Shown piece by piece: positions 49,418 to 58,714 of a stretch of DNA of 64,000 nucleotides. The stretch is from an uncultured Bryobacterales bacterium. GTDB taxonomy: Bacteria > Acidobacteriota > Terriglobia > Bryobacterales > Bryobacteraceae. Position numbers and translations under genes: made by a program. The notes beneath the pieces are model-generated. The model ran no database searches, was not told the origin of the DNA, and was given only the letters and a program-made list of their open reading frames with translations. How positions within the stretch are numbered: the stretch's first letter is position 1; each line of letters begins with the position of its first letter. The stretch spans positions 24,984 to 88,983 of the forward strand of contig CALGAR010000143.1 of the NCBI GenBank assembly GCA_937959285.1, written 5' to 3'.

Positions 49418-51085
49418 CTAGGCTTTGCGCCGCTCGAGCTTCGACAGTAGGACACCGGTGATGATCACCACGACCGACCCGAGCACGTTGTACCAGAGGA
49501 ACGAGATCCCGGTAAATAGATGGGCTGCGAAGATCGCCGCTTCACCAGCGAGCACTCCGTAAAACGCGCCTCGTCCCGTCACGCGAGGGAAGAAGAAAGC
49601 CAATGCAAAGACGCCGAGCAGGCCGCCGTAGAACAGGGATCCGAGCATGTTCACAGCTTCGATCAGAGAGCCAAGATTCTTGCCGTACTGTGCTGTGACG
49701 ACGGCATAAAGGCTCCAGAAGGCGGTTGCGGTCTGAGAGACTCGGAGGTAATGGCGATCGGTTGAGTCTGGGCGGAAGTGACGCTTGTAGATATCAATCA
49801 CTGTTACGGTTGCAAGTGAGTTGATCTCGGCCGAGGCTGTCGACATTGCCGCTGCGAATACGGCTGCCAAAATGAGTCCTACAACTCCTGCCGGGAGGTA
49901 GCGCGTCACAAAGGTAAGGAAGATGTAGTTGGTGTCGTTCAGGACGCCGGAGCCCGCAAGCCGGGCTGCTTCCGAGCGGGCAGCGTCCAGATCGGCCTGG
50001 GCTGCTCGGTATTCACTCGTCTTTGCCGCGATCGCTGCTTCATCGCCTGCCCGCGACGCCTCCGCCAGGCTTCGCGCTGCTGTCTTTCGCCGCTCAAAGG
50101 CTTCGTTGTAGCGCTGTTCGACAGTGGAGTAGCCCTGTGCCGAGCGAGCCTGTTCCAACTGGATCTGCTGAAACAGCAGCGGCGGGCGCTCGAACGTATA
50201 GAACACGAAGACCATCGCCCCGACGAAGAGGATGAGGAACTGCATCGGAATCTTGGCGACGGCGTTAAACAGGAGCCCAAGCTTGCTTTGTGCGATCGAC
50301 TTCCCGGTAAGGTATCGCTGGACCTGGCTTTGGTCGCATCCGAAATATGCCAGCGCCAGGAACATTCCTCCGATCAGACCGCTCCAGACGTTGTACCTGT
50401 CGTTGAGGTCGAAGTTCCAGACCACTGGATTCAAACGCCCGGCCGCTCCTGCAATGTGCAAGGCATCCGTAAGAGTGACGTCGGCAGGCAGCAGGGTAAG
50501 GGCGGCAACCAGCGCGCCAACGAGCCCGATCATCATAATGCCCATCTGCTGCACGTCGGTCCAGGTAACGGCTTTGATACCGCCCAGGACCGTATAGATG
50601 CTCACCAGAACTCCCATCACCAGGGAAGTCCACTGGTCGGGCCAGCCGAGAATCACTGTCAGCACGACGGCGGGCGCGTAGAGAGCCACTCCCACCGCGA
50701 GGCCGCGCTGGAGCAGAAAGATCGCGCTCACTAGAGCTCTAGTCTTTGCGTCGAAGCGATATTCCAGATACTCGTAAGCCGTATAGACATTCGCCCGGTG
50801 GAAGATGGGAACTGCAAAGGCGGAGATGAGAATCATCGCCAGTGGCAGCCCGAAGTAGAACTGCACGAACCGCATGCCGTCGACGTAGGACTGCCCTGTC
50901 GTCGAGATGAACGTGATAGCGCTGGCCTGCGTCGCCATGATCGACAGCGCCATGGCGTACCAGGGCATTGTCTTACCGGCCAGTAAGTAGCTCTTCGTCG
51001 TGTCGCTGCCGCGGCCTTTCCAGAGGCCGTAGATGACGATCGCGACGAGCGAGCCGCAGAGAATTAACCAGTCGAGAAGTCTCAT
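49418..51085 (-). CDS. SSS-family sodium:solute symporter with coiled-coil insertion
   Basis: 555 residues with about 13 membrane helices. GKTMPWYAMALSIMATQASA and LAYFGCDQSQVQRYLTGKS are SSS signatures. Between helices, residues about 303-380 form a long, charged helical insert (TVEQRYNEAFERRKTAARSL, AAKTSEYRAAQADLDAARSE), unusual in this family and likely a coiled coil in the cytosol or periplasm. Its start overlaps the stop of a small membrane protein gene (ATGA). Substrate is unknown; sugar or sialic-acid-like compounds are plausible near sulfatase and PIG-L genes. Confidence 0.9.
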   Translation of the reverse strand: MRLLDWLILCGSLVAIVIYGLWKGRGSDTTKSYLLAGKTMPWYAMALSIMATQASAITFISTTGQSYVDGMRFVQFYFGLPLAMILISAFAVPIFHRANVYTAYEYLEYRFDAKTRALVSAIFLLQRGLAVGVALYAPAVVLTVILGWPDQWTSLVMGVLVSIYTVLGGIKAVTWTDVQQMGIMMIGLVGALVAALTLLPADVTLTDALHIAGAAGRLNPVVWNFDLNDRYNVWSGLIGGMFLALAYFGCDQSQVQRYLTGKSIAQSKLGLLFNAVAKIPMQFLILFVGAMVFVFYTFERPPLLFQQIQLEQARSAQGYSTVEQRYNEAFERRKTAARSLAEASRAGDEAAIAAKTSEYRAAQADLDAARSEAARLAGSGVLNDTNYIFLTFVTRYLPAGVVGLILAAVFAAAMSTASAEINSLATVTVIDIYKRHFRPDSTDRHYLRVSQTATAFWSLYAVVTAQYGKNLGSLIEAVNMLGSLFYGGLLGVFALAFFFPRVTGRGAFYGVLAGEAAIFAAHLFTGISFLWYNVLGSVVVIITGVLLSKLERRKA

Positions 51086-51231
51086 CGGTTAAAGGCCGCC
51101 GTGAACAAATGGAAGAGCAGGATGATGCCGGCTAGATAGATGAGGATGGCCGCGTAGACGCGCCGCCACGAACCGAGGAAAGGAGGCGGTTCGTCTCGTA
51201 CAGGGTCAGTGCGTGTGGGAGGAAGATGCAT
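51082..51231 (-). CDS. 49-residue single-pass membrane protein coupled to the SSS symporter
   Basis: Starts at ATG 51231, inside the last 26 nt of the PIG-L gene, and its TGA overlaps the ATG of the symporter. A Pro- and Asp-rich cytosolic N-terminus (MHLPPTRTDPVRDEPPPFLG) leads to WRRVYAAILIYLAGIILLF, one membrane helix, and a short FTAAFNR tail. The overlap on both ends and the composition argue that it is translated. Small partner proteins are known for some SSS and other carriers, such as YhdT with PanF, so an accessory subunit is a reasonable guess. Confidence 0.7.
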   Translation of the reverse strand: MHLPPTRTDPVRDEPPPFLGSWRRVYAAILIYLAGIILLFHLFTAAFNR

Positions 51232-53725
51232 TGGATATTGTCTTTCCGGCGCTTATCAAGTTTGCGAAGATCCGGTAGGCTCCGGGAACGCCCTCCGGCA
51301 ACTGACGAAACCAGGCGTAGGCAGTGAAGACGTAAGCGCCTTTGCCATACCGGGTGAACAGAGCGCCGCCGCCTTGAGGCGGCTCGCCCGGATCATGAGA
51401 CGTGAAGAGCACTTCGTAGCGAGGATCCCAGCGCGTTGCGAAATAAAGCCCCCGCTCCTGAACCCAGCCATCGAAATCCGCCGCGACGATCCGGTTCGGC
51501 TTTTGCAGCACCGGATGTGACGGATTCGGGAAGGCGACTGGAGCCTCTTCTACGGAAACACGTGCCGTGCCGATCGTGATCGGATAAGGAGCGATTGTGT
51601 CCTCCGGGCCGAAATTCTGCTCCAGGCGGTTGTACTGCACGACCAACGTTCCGCCTTTCGAAACATAGTCCAGCAGCCGCTGCCGGTTGGCGCGAACATC
51701 CGGCCGCACACTTTGCGCGCGCACGCCCATCACGATGGCGTCGAACCGGCTCAGGTCGCCTCTAGCCATCATCTCCGAATCGATCAACGTTACCGCGCAG
51801 CCCATCTGGCGCAGGGCTTCCAGCACGCCGTCTCCGGCGCCCATGATATAGCCGACGGAGCGGGCTGAGGTTTGCACGTCAACGCGCACGACGGGCACTC
51901 GCGCTGCCGGAAACAGCATTTGCGGCGGAATGTGAGGGTATTCGATGGTTTGCATCCCGGATGCGACTTCCCGTCCGTTCACGGTGGCGACGGCCTTCAC
52001 TTCCTCTCTGGTCCTGGCTGCCGGGGGTGAAACCTGGAATTCGACCGCAGCCTGCTCCCCTGCGGAAGCAAAGTGAAATGGCTGTCGGGCTGGCTCGGAT
52101 TTCCATCCACTCGGTAAGTCCAGCCGCAATTCGCCGGACGCTGGGGCGTTGCCTCGCACTCGCACTGTGATCCTACGGGGCTTGGCTTCCGGAAAGAGCA
52201 TTGCGCCGGAAGGCAGCTCCAGCGCCACGGGTGGAACCACTTCGAGCGGGCGTGTCAGCTCGCCGCGCGCCAGATTGATGTATCGATGCTGGACGGGGCG
52301 CTCGAACTCCAGTTGCTGCCCGTGAATCTCGAGTGCAAAGCGCGCGCGCAGTGCAGGGGGAGATTCCGGCAGCCCGATTAGCTTCTGGTCCGTCACCCGG
52401 TACATTGCACCTGCGGGACGCAGCCGCAGCCAGTAAGGCTGCGTGACGGGCTCATCCGGATCGAGTTTCACCGTAATGCGCTTCGTTACGGGCTGGTTGT
52501 ATTCGAGCAACGTGGGGCCGCTCCCGTCCGCTTCCCCGTTGACACGGACGGACGTCAGCCGGGCGGGGAGCCGGGATCGGTTGACGACGTTCAGGTTTAT
52601 CTGCACCTGACCGCCATGGACGACGGTTGCGCGGTCGGCGGAGGCATCCAGCCAGAGCCCCATGCAGAGAGCAATCGCCTCGTCGATTTCGGCGAGCTTC
52701 CGCTTCGCGATCGGATCGTTGATCGCCGCGGCCTTCTGGCGTGCCTGAAGCAGCAGCGGCACAACGTTCTCGGGCGTTTCCGGCTCTAAACGGCGCTGGG
52801 CTTCAGCGAGGATGGAGCCAACTGCTTCGCCTCCGGGGACTCGCTTCCATGTCAGATCGATATCGTCGAAGAGATTTTGCCGCGCCGCATCTCCGGCAAC
52901 CGGCACAACTATGCTTCGCCGCGTGCCTTTGGGTTGGGGAACGCCCATCGCCTGGCTGCTGTGAGCGCTGCGGCTCATCCCCGCGATCTCGGAGTAGGAG
53001 TAGCCGAGAATCGGATCGTACTTGCCCGTATCGATCACGATGCGCTGCGGCATCTTCTCACTCTCCTCCTGCTGCTGTCTGGTAAAGGCAAAGGTATTCC
53101 AGACGACGCGCTTGGCTCTCCAGGGAGAGACATACTTCAGTTGCTCCGGAAAGCGTTTCGGATCGGCTGCCGCCTCGAAGGCTTCCCGTCCGAGGATGGC
53201 GGAAGCCTGATGCTGCCCGTGCCCGTCGCGCGGCGTGCCGGAGAATCGCAGGACGATCACGTCCGGGCGGAACTTGCGAATCACCCAGACGACGTCGGAA
53301 AGAACTTTCTCGTGGCCCCATTTCGCTAAAGCCTCGTCGGCGCTCTTCGAGTAGCCGAAGTCGATTGCGCGCGTAAAGTACTGCTCGGCTCCGTCGATTC
53401 GCCTGGCTTGCAGCAGTTCCTGCGTCCGGATGACACCCAGCACTTCCCCTTGCTCGGGACCGATCAGATTTTGACCGCCTTCTCCCCGGGTCAGGGAAAG
53501 ATAAGCGGTGCGCAGATGAAGGCCGCGAGCGAAATAGGCAAGCAGCTCTGTATTCTCATCGTCGGGGTGCGCGGCGATCATCAGAACGCTGCCGGTGACA
53601 TTCAGCCGGGCGAGTGCCGACTGAATCCGCGCGAAACCGGAGAGTTCCCGCTGCGCCCGTAGCCCGGCGGGAAGGAAGAGCAGCAATAGCAGAAAGAACG
53701 GAGCAGGGCGCAGACGCCGCATCAC
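51206..53725 (-). CDS. PIG-L family deacetylase, multi-domain and secreted
   Basis: 839 residues. The signal peptide covers about 1-25 (ending RAQRELSG). The PIG-L domain (about 40-290) has VLMIAAHPDDENTELLAYFA with the zinc ligands HPDD at 53-56, and RFSGTPRDGHGQHQASA with the last His. The remaining 500 residues are Ig-like and flavodoxin-like (GAGDGVLEALRQMGCAVTLI), as seen in large bacterial PIG-L proteins. The domain deacetylates N-acetyl-glucosamine-type groups. It is first in a three-gene unit with the small membrane protein and the SSS symporter, so it may process a sugar taken up by that carrier. Confidence 0.88.
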   Translation of the reverse strand: MMRRLRPAPFFLLLLLFLPAGLRAQRELSGFARIQSALARLNVTGSVLMIAAHPDDENTELLAYFARGLHLRTAYLSLTRGEGGQNLIGPEQGEVLGVIRTQELLQARRIDGAEQYFTRAIDFGYSKSADEALAKWGHEKVLSDVVWVIRKFRPDVIVLRFSGTPRDGHGQHQASAILGREAFEAAADPKRFPEQLKYVSPWRAKRVVWNTFAFTRQQQEESEKMPQRIVIDTGKYDPILGYSYSEIAGMSRSAHSSQAMGVPQPKGTRRSIVVPVAGDAARQNLFDDIDLTWKRVPGGEAVGSILAEAQRRLEPETPENVVPLLLQARQKAAAINDPIAKRKLAEIDEAIALCMGLWLDASADRATVVHGGQVQINLNVVNRSRLPARLTSVRVNGEADGSGPTLLEYNQPVTKRITVKLDPDEPVTQPYWLRLRPAGAMYRVTDQKLIGLPESPPALRARFALEIHGQQLEFERPVQHRYINLARGELTRPLEVVPPVALELPSGAMLFPEAKPRRITVRVRGNAPASGELRLDLPSGWKSEPARQPFHFASAGEQAAVEFQVSPPAARTREEVKAVATVNGREVASGMQTIEYPHIPPQMLFPAARVPVVRVDVQTSARSVGYIMGAGDGVLEALRQMGCAVTLIDSEMMARGDLSRFDAIVMGVRAQSVRPDVRANRQRLLDYVSKGGTLVVQYNRLEQNFGPEDTIAPYPITIGTARVSVEEAPVAFPNPSHPVLQKPNRIVAADFDGWVQERGLYFATRWDPRYEVLFTSHDPGEPPQGGGALFTRYGKGAYVFTAYAWFRQLPEGVPGAYRIFANLISAGKTISNASSSHTH

Positions 53726-53834
53726 TCTCAGTGTAGAACGATCTCCTCTCTCAACCTTCTGGTATCGCGTATTCTAGCAGCTTGAGCGCGTGGCCAAATG
53801 GGCGTGGTCAAATGGAGGTCTGCGGCGTTCTTGA

Positions 53835-54893
53835 ATGAGAATTGGTCTTGACGGCACGCCCTTGATTGTCCCGACCGGGGGCATCGTCCGGTATGTCCGG
53901 GAACTGAGCGAAGCGCTTGCACGCCACTGCCCCGGGGACGAAGTCTACCTGCTATCGGACCAGCCTTTGCCCGCTGCTCCCCGCGGAGTGCGGGCAACGG
54001 AGCCGGCAAAAGGGATTGTAGAACGGCGCTGGTGGAGCGTCGGCGTGCAGTGGCGGATGCGTCAGCACCGCCTCCAGGTCTTCCATGGTACGGATTTTGC
54101 TGTCCCGTACCTGCCTCTGCGGCCCAGTGTGGTCACGATCCATGACCTGTCTCCCTGGATGAACCGGGAGTGGCATCACGATGCAGCGCGTGTTCGGCGC
54201 CGCACTCCCTTTGTGCTCGGTCTGCGCCTGCCCACGATGGTCATCACGCCAAGCGAAGTCATCCGGCGTCAGGTTCTCGATGCTTTTCGGATTCACCCTT
54301 CCCGCGTTGTAGCTATCCCTCACGCGGCTTCCCCGTGCTTTCGCCCGGTTCAAGGTCCTCCGGCGCCGCGGCCCTACTTCCTCTATGTAGGGACCGTCGA
54401 GCCGCGGAAGAATTTGCCTGTGCTGATTGAAGCATGGCGGGAAGTCCGGCGCTGCTACGCCGTTGATCTCGTCATTGCCGGGCGTTTGCGGCGCGATGCC
54501 CCTCCGATCCAGAAAATCGAGGGCCTGCGGCTGCTTGGGCCGGTGCCCGACGAGGAATTGCCCGCGCTTTATTCGGGTTCGCTCGCATGCGTGTATCCTT
54601 CCTTATATGAGGGCTTTGGATTGCCTGTGCTCGAAGCGATGCAGTGTGGGGCCGCGGTGATCGCATCGCGTGACCCGGCGATCGGGGAGGTGGCGGCAGG
54701 CGCTGTATTGCAGGTTGATGCGCACGACGTGCGCCAGTGGAAGGAAGTGTTGTTAGCCGCCGCTTCGAACCCGGAATCCATGCAGCCATGGCGCGATTCC
54801 GCCCTCCGCCGTTCCGCATTTTTCTCTTGGCAGCGCAGCGCGGCGCTTACCCGGCAGGTCTATGAAGAGGCCGTACAGCGCTTCGGACGCTAA
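53835..54893 (+). CDS. GT4-family glycosyltransferase
   Basis: 352 residues. MRIGLDGTPLIVPTGGIVRY is the opening seen in mannosyltransferases of the WbaZ/WcaI-like kind. The donor site is YVGTVEPRKNLPVL then EGFGLPVLEAMQCGAAVIAS. A FHGTDFAVPYLPLRPSVVTI segment sits in the N-terminal lobe. Cytosolic and retaining. It overlaps the next GT4 gene by 32 nt, so the two act together, perhaps on an exopolysaccharide. Confidence 0.9.
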   Translation: MRIGLDGTPLIVPTGGIVRYVRELSEALARHCPGDEVYLLSDQPLPAAPRGVRATEPAKGIVERRWWSVGVQWRMRQHRLQVFHGTDFAVPYLPLRPSVVTIHDLSPWMNREWHHDAARVRRRTPFVLGLRLPTMVITPSEVIRRQVLDAFRIHPSRVVAIPHAASPCFRPVQGPPAPRPYFLYVGTVEPRKNLPVLIEAWREVRRCYAVDLVIAGRLRRDAPPIQKIEGLRLLGPVPDEELPALYSGSLACVYPSLYEGFGLPVLEAMQCGAAVIASRDPAIGEVAAGAVLQVDAHDVRQWKEVLLAAASNPESMQPWRDSALRRSAFFSWQRSAALTRQVYEEAVQRFGR

Positions 54894-56070
54894 GCCCTCC
54901 GCACTCTTTCTGGCTCCAGAGGCGCCCTACCCGGTGATCGGGGGCGGCCCGTTGCGTTCGGCATCCCTACTCGAATACCTCGCCCAGAGCTATACCGTCG
55001 ACGTCATCGTGTTCCGCGAGCCTGGGGCGCCAGATCCCGTCCCGGCGTTTCCCGGCGGCATCGCGCGCCGGATCTCGGTGGTCCCGCTCCGCTATCACAG
55101 CCGCAGCCAGGTTTCGCGCGCGCTGCGCAATTTCCGCCGGTTCCTTCGTGGAGCGCCTCCTTTGAACGACCGTTTCTCCGGCTATGACCGTGCGATCCGT
55201 TCCGCGCTTGGTCAAAATCGGTACGCACTTGGCGTGGTGGAACACTTCTGGTGCGCCTGCTACGCCGATGCTCTGCGAGAGGCATGCTCGCGGGTCATTC
55301 TCGATCTGCATAACATCGAGTCCGCGCTGCTCAAAAGCTCCGCCAATTCATCCTCACTTCCGGAGCGGCTGCTGTTTCAGCGGTTCGCCTCTGCAGCCGA
55401 GAGCCTAGAGCGCCGGTGGATCCCCCGTTTCGATCAAGTGCTCACCGCCTCGGCCGATGACGCAAATCGTGTTCGGGCCTTCGCGCCGAAGACTCCGCCG
55501 ATTGTTTATCCCAACGCGATTCCGCTCCTCGACCGGCCCGTTGTTCCGCAGGATCGTTCCATCGTCTTTTCAGGCAATCTGTCCTATCACCCTAACGTCG
55601 AGGCAGTACGCTATTTCTACGAGCAGATCTGGCCGGCCATACGGCATGAGTGTCCAGACCTGCGGTGGCGGCTTATTGGGAAGAATCCCGAGGGTGTACG
55701 GGGCATACTCCGCAACGATCCCCGGATTGAGGTGGTTGGCCCTGTCGCCGAGGCGCTTCCTGAGCTGGCGCGCTCGCTCGTTGCCGTCGTTCCGTTGCGA
55801 TCTGGGAGCGGTACAAGAGTCAAGATCCTTGAGGCATGGGCTGCGGGCGTGCCAGTGGTTTCGACGCCGATTGGCGCTGAAGGGCTGGAAGCATGCGATG
55901 GCGCTCACCTCTGTCTGGCGTCGAAACCGGACGCGTTCGCTCGCAACGTGATCGAGCTAGTGAGGTCGGAGGCCCTGCGGGCCGAGCTTTCCGAGGCTGG
56001 ACGAGCGCTTTACGAGGCTCGGTACAACTGGCCGGCTGCGTGGCAGGGACTTAGAGAAGCGGGGCTCTAG
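54862..56070 (+). CDS. GT4-family glycosyltransferase
   Basis: 402 residues. ALFLAPEAPYPVIGGGPLRS is the opening of the family. IVFSGNLSYHPNVEAVRYFY and VAVVPLRSGSGTRVKILEAW-AAG form the donor-site side. No in-frame alternative start exists downstream of the ATG at 54862, so the overlap with the previous gene is real. It resembles PslH/stelldid-type GT4 enzymes of polysaccharide loci; the substrate is unknown. Confidence 0.9.
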   Translation: MKRPYSASDAKPSALFLAPEAPYPVIGGGPLRSASLLEYLAQSYTVDVIVFREPGAPDPVPAFPGGIARRISVVPLRYHSRSQVSRALRNFRRFLRGAPPLNDRFSGYDRAIRSALGQNRYALGVVEHFWCACYADALREACSRVILDLHNIESALLKSSANSSSLPERLLFQRFASAAESLERRWIPRFDQVLTASADDANRVRAFAPKTPPIVYPNAIPLLDRPVVPQDRSIVFSGNLSYHPNVEAVRYFYEQIWPAIRHECPDLRWRLIGKNPEGVRGILRNDPRIEVVGPVAEALPELARSLVAVVPLRSGSGTRVKILEAWAAGVPVVSTPIGAEGLEACDGAHLCLASKPDAFARNVIELVRSEALRAELSEAGRALYEARYNWPAAWQGLREAGL

Positions 56071-56092
56071 CCGCTCCGTTGAAACGTAGTAA

Positions 56093-56509
56093 TTAGCCAA
56101 CGACTGTTACGATGACTTCCCGGTGTCGAGGTCCGTCATCCAGATCACAAAGGACAATCTGCTGCCACGTGCCCAATGCCAGATGTCCGGATCGGACTGG
56201 AAAGCTCTTCGTCGTACCGAGGAGCGCGCTTCGGAGGTGAGAGTACCCGTTGTGATCCCCCCACCTGCGGTTATGCGCATAATCGTTCGTCGGAGGCGCA
56301 ATGCGGTCGAGCGCAGCGCGCAAATCTGCCACGCAACCAGGCTCATACTCCAGGGTAGTAATTGCCAGGGTGGAGCCCACCCCGGCCACACTGGCAATCC
56401 CGGTTTCCACGCCGCTCTCAACTACGATCAACTGAACTTGAGCTGTGATGTCAATGACATCGCAGTGCCCCTGCGTCTTCAAGTGAATGCTTTTCTGGAA
56501 TGCGGACAT
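56093..56509 (-). CDS. YjbQ/UPF0047 family protein
   Basis: 138 residues from the ATG at 56509, which gives the usual family length (about 130-140). Conserved signatures are STLAITTLEYEPGCVADLRA, NDYAHNRRWGDHNGYSHLRS and LALGTWQQIVLCDLDDGPRH. Some members have weak thiamine-phosphate-synthase activity in vitro, but the physiological role is not clear. It converges with the GT4 pair and lies 134 nt after the SSS gene. Confidence 0.9.
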   Translation of the reverse strand: MSAFQKSIHLKTQGHCDVIDITAQVQLIVVESGVETGIASVAGVGSTLAITTLEYEPGCVADLRAALDRIAPPTNDYAHNRRWGDHNGYSHLRSALLGTTKSFPVRSGHLALGTWQQIVLCDLDDGPRHREVIVTVVG

Positions 56510-56643
56510 GAACTCCGATAATACAGCTTTTGGTACTGTTTGATACAGTCTCCCCTCAATGTGCTCTACAGCCTTGTCTCTGATCGACTTAGAGGCTATC
56601 GAACCATGATGCGCCGGGGATTCCGGTACAGCTTTGGCGCCTT

Positions 56644-58425
56644 TCAATCGACAACGCTGTGCCAGCCTCGCTTCGACAGATCCCAATAGAGCATTGCGCC
56701 TGCCAATGCCGCGATTCCCAGCATCACGAGGCCGGCTGTCGTCTCTTGCAGAATCAGCTTTCCAACTCCAAACAGGGCTCCGTAAATGAGCACACACCCG
56801 CAAAGCCAATCGAGCAGATTATTCAGTCCGCCGCCACTCACCTTGACATCGGGGACCAGCTTTGCAATCGGACCCCAGCCAAAGCTCGACGGCCGGGTGC
56901 GCTTGTAAAAAGCCGTGAGCGTTTCGACGGGTTCAGGCTTGGTCAGGAACGTCACGGCCAGCCACGCGGCTGTCGTGATGCTGACAGTGAGAATCATGAT
57001 CCAGGCGAAATCGACGGGCTGATCACTGTCCAATTTCATTGCGGTCTGAAGAAATACAGACACGATGAAGGCCACAGTCATCGCGGCGATCTCGCTATAG
57101 GCATTGATGCGCCACCAGTACCATCGAAGCAGGAGGACGCCTCCCGTCCCGGCCCCCGTCACAATCAGAAGCTTCCAGGCGCCGGCAACCGAGTCCATGT
57201 AGAAGGTCACGATTACGGACAAGATTGTGAGCACTACTGTCGTCCATTGCGAGACGAGAACATAGTGCCTGTCTGACTCATTGGGCTTTAGAAAGCGCTT
57301 GTAGAAATCGTTGACCAGATAACTGGCGCCCCAATTGAGCTGCGTCGAGATCGTTGACATATAAGCCGCTGCAAAGGCGGCGATCATAAGACCCCGGAGC
57401 GACGGAGGCAAATGATCGATCATCACACGGATGTAGCCGGTTTCGGGATCCGCGAGGCCCGGATAGAGAATCATGGAGACGAGCGCCACCAGGATCCATG
57501 GCCACGGCCGGATCGCATAGTGCGCAATATTGAACCACAGGGTGGCGAGCATGGAATGCCGCTCGTCCTTGGCGCAGAACATCCGTTGCGCAACGTAGCC
57601 GCCCCCTCCAGGTTCCGATCCGGGATACCAGGTGGCCCACCAGTTGAGGGAGATATAGACGAAGAAGGTGATGAGCGGCATCCAGGGAGAATTGAGGTCC
57701 GGAATAAAGCTCAGCACGGAACCTTCACTTCCTGTCGCGACGCCTCGCATCTGGTCAATTGCGACAAGTTTCTCCCTCATGGCGCCGATGCCACCCACGG
57801 CCTGGACGGCCACCACCGCCAGCGCGATCACCATCCCCATTTTGATGATGAACTGAAAGGCGTCTGTCACAAGGACACCCCACAAGCCCGCCATAGCTGA
57901 GATTAGCGAGGTAAGAGCGATCAGGCCGATGATGAGCGCCAGCGCCGTCACCTTATCTACGCCGAGCACGAGCATCAGAATCTTTGCCATCGCGAGATTG
58001 ACCCAACCGAGGACGATGCAGTTGATGGGCACCCCGAGGTAAAGGGCACGGAAGCCGCGCAGGATGGCAGCAGGCTTCCCCGAGTAGCGGATCTCTGAGA
58101 ACTCGATGTCAGTCATGACGCCGGAGCGGCGCCAGAGGCGAGCGTAGAAGAATACAGTCAGCATGCCGCTCGCTACAAAGTTCCACCACAACCAGTTACC
58201 GGCAATACCATACCGCGCTACCATTCCGGTGACAGCAAGAGGCGTATCCGCTGCAAATGTCGTCGCCACCATGGAGGTGCCCGCAAGCCACCAGGGAACG
58301 TCGCGCCCGGAGAGGAAGAATTCAGTGATGCTTTTGCCGGCTCGCGTTCGATAGTAAAAGCCGATCGCGAGGTTAAACAGGAAGTAGAGGGCTACAAAGA
58401 GCCAGTCCAGGGTTGTCAGTTGCAC
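56644..58425 (-). CDS. SSS-family sodium:solute symporter
   Basis: 593 residues. LDWLFVALYFLFNLAIGFYY opens helix 1, followed by SITEFFLSGRDVPWWLAGTS. WWATWYPGSEPGGGGYVAQR and FAAAYMSTISTQLNWGASYL match core helices of the SGLT-type fold. About 14 helices in total and no coiled-coil insert, unlike the carrier at 49418. It is transcribed alone or with the YjbQ gene. The substrate cannot be told by eye. Confidence 0.9.
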   Translation of the reverse strand: MQLTTLDWLFVALYFLFNLAIGFYYRTRAGKSITEFFLSGRDVPWWLAGTSMVATTFAADTPLAVTGMVARYGIAGNWLWWNFVASGMLTVFFYARLWRRSGVMTDIEFSEIRYSGKPAAILRGFRALYLGVPINCIVLGWVNLAMAKILMLVLGVDKVTALALIIGLIALTSLISAMAGLWGVLVTDAFQFIIKMGMVIALAVVAVQAVGGIGAMREKLVAIDQMRGVATGSEGSVLSFIPDLNSPWMPLITFFVYISLNWWATWYPGSEPGGGGYVAQRMFCAKDERHSMLATLWFNIAHYAIRPWPWILVALVSMILYPGLADPETGYIRVMIDHLPPSLRGLMIAAFAAAYMSTISTQLNWGASYLVNDFYKRFLKPNESDRHYVLVSQWTTVVLTILSVIVTFYMDSVAGAWKLLIVTGAGTGGVLLLRWYWWRINAYSEIAAMTVAFIVSVFLQTAMKLDSDQPVDFAWIMILTVSITTAAWLAVTFLTKPEPVETLTAFYKRTRPSSFGWGPIAKLVPDVKVSGGGLNNLLDWLCGCVLIYGALFGVGKLILQETTAGLVMLGIAALAGAMLYWDLSKRGWHSVVD

Positions 58426-58563
58426 AGAAATACTAGTGTAACGGGTATTTTAGCCGCAAAGGCGCGATTCTCCGGATTACTCTGCGCTGGAACTTGCCGT
58501 TGGGCAGTTGCGGGTCCTTGTGATACTGTAAAGGTTCATTTTGGGACCGCTCCAGGAGAGTGT

Positions 58564-58620
58564 ATGAAAGCCGTCGGCATCGCGCAGGTGAAGGACTGGC
58601 GGGCGCGTCGGAGCTGCTGA
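58564..58620 (+). pseudogene. Possible remnant of a Phd/YefM-type antitoxin
   Basis: The 18-codon frame reads MKAVGIAQVKDWRARRSC and stops. Its first ten residues resemble the start of Phd/YefM antitoxins (MKxVxIAQLK), after which the sequence departs at once. CAGGAGAG lies just upstream. No toxin gene is seen. The rest of 58426-58714 holds no gene. Confidence 0.25.
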
Positions 58621-58714
58621 TGCTATGGTCCATCAACGTTGGTCCTGAGATGATACGGACTTTAACGGCCGGCGAACTGGCCAGTCTAGATGTCTTTGCA
58701 CTAGTCCCACGCCC

